Positions 7,534-10,634 of a DNA stretch of 10,634 nucleotides are shown in pieces. The stretch comes from Verrucomicrobiia bacterium (lineage in GTDB: Bacteria > Verrucomicrobiota > Verrucomicrobiia > CAIQCK01): NCBI GenBank assembly GCA_026417675.1, contig JAOACV010000036.1, forward strand, positions 1 through 10,634, in the 5' to 3' direction. Both the position numbers and the translations under genes were made by a program. Under the pieces are notes generated by a model. It was given only the letters and a program-made list of their open reading frames with translations. It was not told where the DNA came from and made no database searches. How positions within the stretch are numbered: the first letter of the stretch is position 1; every line of letters begins with the position of its first letter.

Positions 7534-8964
7534 TCAGCCCTGCTCGGCGCGGCGTTTGAGGGCGGTGGGGAGTTTGTCGCCCAACGCCGACTTGGCCAGA
7601 TCGAAGTATCGCTTGGCGTCCTCGGCGCGACCGGTCTCCCACGCGTAGAGGGCCATGGCCGCCATGGTGGTGCCGCTGCCGGTGGCGAAGGCCTCCTGGA
7701 GCATGGCGTAGATGGCCGGCTCGGCGAACCGGTTCCATGGCAGTTCGATGGTCCCCGATCCCGTTCCGACGGCCACGCTGAGTCCGTCGGCGTCGGCCGC
7801 CGCAGGCCGGCCTTCAATCATGCTGCCGCTGGTCAGGGGCAGTGCGCGCGCTTGGAGACGGCCTTTCTTGATGGCCGCGATAAGCTGCTTTTTCAAGTCG
7901 CAGAGCAGTTGCAGTTCGGTGACCTTGTCTTGCAGCGCGGCGCGCAGATCGGCGTCGCTGGTCTTGGCCAGCATCGCGCAAAGTTGCTGGAGGGCGTGTT
8001 CGAGATAGAAAGCGCGGACCCACGGTTCGATCTGCGCGACGAGGGCGCGCGCGTCGGCTTCGATTTGCTCGCGACGGGCCTTGTCGGAGGCGGCCTTGGC
8101 AGCGGCTTCCTCGGCGCGCTTCTTTTCGTAGGCGATGTGGTCGGTCTGAATGGTCTGCCAAGCCGTTTCGATGCGGGCGCGCAGTTTCGGGGCGTCGCCA
8201 CACTGGTCAAGCGCCTTCTGGAGCACCGCTTCGGCTTCCACAAAGTTGTTCGTCTTGGCCATCGCTTCTGCCGACTCCAGCAGCTTCTCCAAGTCCTCCG
8301 GTGACGGGGCAGCGGTTGTCTGCGTCTTGGCCGGTGGTTCTTCGGACGGCGGAGCCGCGGGAGTAGCGGGAGCTGCGGGAGCCGCAGGCGTCTCCGCCGT
8401 CTTGTCTGTCGGTGTCGGGGTGTCCAAAGTCTCGCGTTTGGGTCCGACGGGCAGCGGTTCAGGTTGAGCGGCGCTTGCGACGATGTTTGTCGCTTGGGCG
8501 GCAGGGGGCGCCAGCCCCAACAAGTCTGCCACCTTACCTCGAACCCAATCCGGCCGAAATACAAACACGCCGGCTAGCGCGACGGCGGCCAACCCAATTA
8601 GGCTCAGCGCACCACGCCCGATCCACCTTCCCAACAGGCGCCACGGCGACGATGCGAGGGCTGCAACGGGCACGGCAGCGGTCGGGCGCGGAGCCGGCAT
8701 CGGTGCGGTGGGCTGGGCGACCGGCGCGGGCGTGCGCAAGCGCTCGATGGCTTCGACCAGTTCGGCGGGCGATTGGAAGCGGTCGTTCGGGTCTTTGGCA
8801 AGCAACTTCAGGATGATCGCCTCGAACTCGCGCGAGATGTTCGGGTTGAGCCGGTGCGGCGGCTCCGGCGGATGCGTGATCTGCATGGCCATGACCTTGG
8901 CGGGGTCATCGCCGTCGAAGGGCGGCCGACAGCAGACCATGTGGTAAAGCGTCGCGCCCAATCC
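7534..8964 (-). CDS. Kinase fragment 2: C-lobe, membrane span and extracytoplasmic domain
   Basis: The frame downstream of the TAA (first codon GGA at 8964; the nearest possible restart is TTG at 8961, then ATG at 8940). In whole-gene numbering: kinase C-lobe to about codon 271, with RPPF (207-210) and KDPNDRF carrying R256; a Pro/Ala-rich linker; one membrane span at about 312-331 ([19 protein letters not shown]); a long Pro/Ala/Thr linker; an Ala/Lys/Glu-rich predicted coiled coil at about 460-505; and an alpha-helical C-terminus with TPR-like text ([20 protein letters not shown]). The C-terminal part would face away from the cytoplasm. No restart site with a good ribosome-binding sequence was seen, so separate expression is doubtful. 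Confidence 0.6.
   Translation of the reverse strand, partial: GLGATLYHMVCCRPPFDGDDPAKVMAMQITHPPEPPHRLNPNISREFEAIILKLLAKDPNDRFQSPAELVEAIERLRTPAPVAQPTAPMPAPRPTAAVPVAALASSPWRLLGRWIGRGALSLIGLAAVALAGVFVFRPDWVRGKVADLLGLAPPAAQATNIVASAAQPEPLPVGPKRETLDTPTPTDKTAETPAAPAAPATPAAPPSEEPPAKTQTTAAPSPEDLEKLLESAEAMAKTNNFVEAEAVLQKALDQCGDAPKLRARIETAWQTIQTDHIAYEKKRAEEAAAKAASDKARREQIEADARALVAQIEPWVRAFYLEHALQQLCAMLAKTSDADLRAALQDKVTELQLLCDLKKQLIAAIKKGRLQARALPLTSGSMIEGRPAAADADGLSVAVGTGSGTIELPWNRFAEPAIYAMLQEAFATGSGTTMAAMALYAWETGRAEDAKRYFDLAKSALGDKLPTALKRRAEQG
8351..8386. repeat. Four tandem 9-bp units in the kinase linker
   Basis: On the plus strand: ggagccgcg, ggagtagcg, ggagctgcg, ggagccgca. On the coding strand they encode the Pro-Ala-Ala/Thr linker. 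A small in-frame minisatellite, likely prone to length change between strains. Confidence 0.7.
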
Positions 8965-9546
8965 TTAGAGATCGGTGCGGGTGTCGAGGTTCGGCTCCCC
9001 GCGGCATTGCTCGGGCGCGCAATACTGCGGCGTGCCCTCCGCATAGCCAGCCGCTTCTTTTTGCGAACCATGCCGCATGGCCAAGCCAAGGTCGCCGAGC
9101 TTGGCCTGCCCCTCCGGAGTCAACAGGATGTTGGCCGGCTTGATGTCGCGATGGATGATGCCGGCCCGACGCCACGCGAAGTCCAAGGCCTGCGCCATGT
9201 GCAGGCCCACCTCCAGCGCCTCGCGCTCGGTGGTAGGCCCCGAGCGTAGGAGATACTCGTGGAGGTTGCCTCCCTCGACCAGCTCCATGACGAAGAACCA
9301 GACGCCTTCATGGACACCCGCCTCGATGGCCTGAACGATGTTGGGATGGCTGAGCTTGGCGGCGGCGCGGGCCTCTTGAAGAAAGTTGGCCGTGTATTCC
9401 GCGTCGGTCGCCAGTTTCGGCCAGAGGATTTTAACGGCTACCAGCCGGTCCAGCGACAATTGCCGCGCCCGGTAAACGGTGCCGCGCGCGCCTTCGCCGA
9501 TCTTGTCGAGCAGTTGGTAGCCCGGGATTTGAATCTCTAGATACAT
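8965..9546 (-). CDS. Kinase fragment 1: N-lobe, catalytic loop and activation segment
   Basis: 193 residues before the TAA. Glycine-rich loop IGEGARGTVY (16-25), ATP-anchoring K39 in VAVKI, helix-C E58, hinge MELVEGG (87-93), catalytic loop IHRDIKPANI (131-140) with D134, metal-binding GDLG (151-154) in place of the common DFG, and activation-segment end GTPQYCAPEQ (171-180). D192 is the structural Asp of helix F, just before the break. There is no signal peptide, so it is cytoplasmic. ATG 9546 gives the normal short lead-in of about 8 residues before the kinase domain. No Shine-Dalgarno is obvious upstream. Confidence 0.7.
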   Translation of the reverse strand: MYLEIQIPGYQLLDKIGEGARGTVYRARQLSLDRLVAVKILWPKLATDAEYTANFLQEARAAAKLSHPNIVQAIEAGVHEGVWFFVMELVEGGNLHEYLLRSGPTTEREALEVGLHMAQALDFAWRRAGIIHRDIKPANILLTPEGQAKLGDLGLAMRHGSQKEAAGYAEGTPQYCAPEQCRGEPNLDTRTDL

Positions 9547-9587
9547 CGCCGCGACGCAATACTAGCCTACTTCAAGGAGAGGTTAAA

Positions 9588-9624
9588 CAAGGTTTTTTGC
9601 CCCTTGCGCGAAGTTTTTTCGCGC
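9588..9624. repeat. Two adjoining inverted repeats upstream of the kinase
   Basis: CAAGG (9588-9592) pairs with CCTTG (9602-9606). GCGCGAA (9606-9612) pairs with TTCGCGC (9618-9624) around a 5-nt loop; the two repeats share base 9606. Neither is followed by a clear T-run on either strand. They lie in the 196-bp gap between the small membrane-protein genes and the kinase start. Confidence 0.45.
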
Positions 9625-9652
9625 GGGGAAACCCTGTCAGCGCCGGCACTCA

Positions 9653-9688
9653 CTCCCAAGTCAAGACTTGGGAGAGAGTCGCTCTCCC
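9653..9688 (-). terminator. Overlapping, mutually exclusive hairpins after the small membrane-protein pair
   Basis: CTCCCAAGTC (9653-9662) and GACTTGGGAG (9665-9674) form a perfect 10-bp stem with a 2-nt loop. GGGAGAG (9670-9676) and CTCTCCC (9682-9688) form a perfect 7-bp stem with a 5-nt loop. They share bases 9670-9674 and cannot form together. The element starts 54 bp beyond the stop of the second small gene, so termination or 3'-end protection is the simplest role, though no T-tract follows. An attenuator ahead of the kinase is the alternative. Confidence 0.4.
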
Positions 9689-9742
9689 CTCCTCCGGCGC
9701 GGGCAGCGATGTCGCCTGCCGCCGATTACGGTGCCTTGTGGA

Positions 9743-10105
9743 TCAGCTCCCTGCGGCTGGGGTTGCTGCGGGCGCGGTTGGGGCTGCGCCACCGTTGGCG
9801 GCTGGCGGCTGCTGTTGCAGATTGATGCCGGCTCGGTTGAGAATCATGATCACGTTCGAGTCGCGCGTCTGCTGGTAGTAGTTCAGCACATCGCCTAGAA
9901 ACGCTTGGTTATTCTGGTCGAACTGCCGCATGAAGTTCAACTGCTGATTGCCGCCGGCGATCGCGCCGCTGATCTGCGTGTTCTGCTGGCCGACATAGGA
10001 GCTGACGAGCCAGCCCTGCACGAAGAGCAAAAGACCCAGAATTGCGACGCAGAAGCTGACTACCACGCCGCTGGACGATGGGGGATTGGAAGTAGGTAGA
10101 GTCAT
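9743..10105 (-). CDS. Small single-span membrane protein B (unidentified)
   Basis: A 120-residue protein of no family I recognise. A short polar Ser/Pro-rich N-terminus is followed by one membrane span (about 14-34, VVVSFCVAILGLLLFVQGWL). Next comes a Gln/Asn-rich amphipathic region (38-98, including NFMRQFDQNNQAFLGDVLNYY and VIMILNRAGINLQQ), then an Ala/Pro/Gly tail (100-120). There is no cleavage site, so it is probably anchored; topology is uncertain. It starts 2 bp after the stop of the gene upstream, with GGGAG about 10 nt before the ATG, so the two are translationally close and surely co-transcribed. Order of parts and the motif D-x-x-x-Y-x-Q...hhh-x-x-x-G-(L/I) resemble its neighbour, suggesting an old duplication. 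Confidence 0.75.
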   Translation of the reverse strand: MTLPTSNPPSSSGVVVSFCVAILGLLLFVQGWLVSSYVGQQNTQISGAIAGGNQQLNFMRQFDQNNQAFLGDVLNYYQQTRDSNVIMILNRAGINLQQQPPAANGGAAPTAPAATPAAGS

Positions 10106-10107
10106 GG

Positions 10108-10476
10108 CTATTGTCTCCCGGATTCGCTGGTGCCACCCTTGGCCGGACGAGGCGTCGTTGTCGCCGGCCGCGGCGGCTGGGCGGCAGGCTGGGGAGCTGC
10201 TGCCGCAGGGGCTGCCGGCGCCTTCAGGCCGTATTTGATTAGCAACGGATCAAGGGCCGGCTGCACCTGCCCGTATTGGACGAAGTCCTGCACCACTTGG
10301 CGCACCCGCGCGTAGATGGGCTGCCGGCTTTGGAGGTTGTTCAACTCCTGCTGGACTTGCTGCAGCTCGCTCGTCAACTTCGAGTTCTTGGAAGTGGCCG
10401 CCCAAGTCAGCCCCACGCCGATTAGCGCGAGGAGCACACCCAGCGGCACTACGATTCGATTCATCAATCCTGCCAT
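10108..10476 (-). CDS. Small single-span membrane protein A with coiled coil (unidentified)
   Basis: A 122-residue protein of no family I recognise. One membrane span or uncleaved signal anchor (about 8-27, IVVPLGVLLALIGVGLTWAA), a Gln/Leu-rich predicted coiled coil (31-52, including SELQQVQQELNNLQS), and a helical segment (56-85, RVRQVVQDFVQYGQVQPALD then PLLIKYGL). A Pro/Ala-rich tail follows (86-122). The start at 10476 is well supported by AGGAG (10482-10486) at 5-nt spacing; the Met at residue 5 has no comparable site. It lies 122 bp downstream of dnaN on the same strand and is followed at once by its probable paralogue. The organisation suggests two subunits of one membrane complex; the function is unknown. 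Confidence 0.78.
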   Translation of the reverse strand: MAGLMNRIVVPLGVLLALIGVGLTWAATSKNSKLTSELQQVQQELNNLQSRQPIYARVRQVVQDFVQYGQVQPALDPLLIKYGLKAPAAPAAAAPQPAAQPPRPATTTPRPAKGGTSESGRQ

Positions 10477-10556
10477 GTTGTCTCCTGTGTTAGGCGCCCC
10501 GCGTCTCTTTCGCGGGTCGCAAAATAATGGGCGCGCACTTTACCTGCCCGCCTGCC

Positions 10557-10579
10557 AATAGTCCATGACTATTTTTTTT
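10557..10579 (+). terminator. Hairpin with T-run between dnaN and the small membrane genes
   Basis: AATAGTC-cat-GACTATT, a 7-bp AT-rich stem, is followed on the plus strand by further Ts (8 Ts in all at 10572-10579, two of them in the stem). The T-run orientation would stop plus-strand (antisense) transcription before dnaN. Read on the minus strand, an A-tract precedes the hairpin and only two Ts lie in its right arm, so it would be a weak end for dnaN transcripts. Confidence 0.35.
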
Positions 10580-10598
10580 CTACCTTTTCGTCTTCCTG

Positions 10599-10634
10599 TC
10601 AGGCCATCCGCATGGGCATGAGAACATACAGGAA
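10599..10634 (-). CDS. dnaN: DNA polymerase III beta subunit (sliding clamp), C-terminal end
   Basis: The last 11 codons before a TGA at 10599-10601 read FLYVLMPMRMA on the minus strand. The DnaN beta clamp characteristically ends in a strand of the form YVVMPMRL, which forms part of the pocket that binds polymerase and other clamp partners, so this short stretch is diagnostic despite its length. The rest of the gene lies beyond the right edge. The product is the cytoplasmic ring-shaped processivity factor of the replicative polymerase. If correct, this window adjoins dnaN, which in many bacteria lies near the replication origin, though not reliably in this phylum. Confidence 0.75.
   Translation of the reverse strand, partial: FLYVLMPMRMA

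Larger units (their letters stand above)
7534..9546 (-). pseudogene. PknB-type Ser/Thr protein kinase gene interrupted by one in-frame TAA
   Basis: The whole minus-strand frame from ATG 9546 to TGA 7534 is a coherent 670-codon receptor-type kinase apart from a single stop, TAA at codon 194 (bases 8965-8967). The residues around it read [17 protein letters not shown], where bacterial kinases of this family have TDLYSLG or TDLYGLG. One base (TAT or TAC to TAA) therefore accounts for the break, with no frameshift. The flanking parts keep all other motifs, so either the lesion is recent, or it is a sequencing/assembly error, or the codon is read through. TAA is a normal stop elsewhere in this window (propeller gene). 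As written, the truncated product lacks the helix-F core and cannot be an active kinase. A likely downstream partner is msrB. Confidence 0.75.

Noticed and set aside
6818..7648. 276-codon plus-strand frame over msrB
   Set aside because: It is antisense to a gene with an intact set of MsrB motifs and has no motif of its own.
10593..10634. Inverted repeat TTCCTGT...ACAGGAA as a mobile-element end
   Set aside because: Most of it lies inside the dnaN coding end. A 7-bp match over 42 bp is easily chance, and no transposase or target duplication is seen.
1..10634. CRISPR arrays, tRNA/rRNA genes, insertion sequences, toxin-antitoxin or phage-defence genes
   Set aside because: No regularly spaced repeats, no tRNA-like cloverleaf, no transposase or integrase motifs and no defence-protein signatures were found by reading both strands.

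Overview
The window is high-GC DNA rich in exported proteins. Its content fits the phylum Verrucomicrobiota, perhaps a Pedosphaera/Limisphaera-like lineage. This is inferred from three things: the many signal-peptide proteins, an NHL-type propeller protein with a C-terminal domain of a 'QPDLQIR...QNDG...DSF' type that I associate with that phylum, and a membrane-anchored PknB-type kinase. There is no rRNA or phylogenetic marker to settle it. The only housekeeping gene touched is the last 11 codons of dnaN at the right edge.

Layout: at the left edge (1-81, minus) are the first 27 codons of an unidentified exported protein, diverging from the rest. From 215 to 6972 everything is on the plus strand. 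First come a probably Tat-exported class I O-methyltransferase and, 22 bp later, a secreted alpha/beta hydrolase. A 250-bp gap follows, holding two tandem hairpins, an operator-like dyad and a plausible sigma70 promoter, and leading to rhamnulokinase (rhaB). After rhaB come an exported beta-propeller protein and, 22 bp downstream, a large lipoprotein with a GHSMG serine-hydrolase core.

From 6983 to the right edge everything is on the minus strand. In transcription order: the dnaN 3' end; two adjacent small single-membrane-span proteins that look like divergent paralogues; a 196-bp gap packed with inverted repeats; a Ser/Thr protein kinase gene split by one in-frame TAA exactly where a Tyr is expected; and an exported MsrB methionine sulfoxide reductase. 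The two blocks converge with 10 bp between stop codons at 6972/6983.

How the genes may work together: RhaB would phosphorylate L-rhamnulose from scavenged rhamnose, and the secreted esterase-like hydrolases could act on decorated polysaccharide, but no rhamnose isomerase, aldolase or transporter lies in the window. The kinase and msrB could be one transcript, which would join envelope sensing and oxidative protein repair if the kinase is functional. The points most worth a second look are the single-codon break in the kinase, the small membrane-protein pair beside dnaN, the exported methyltransferase with a His at a usual metal-ligand Asp, and the dyad upstream of rhaB.
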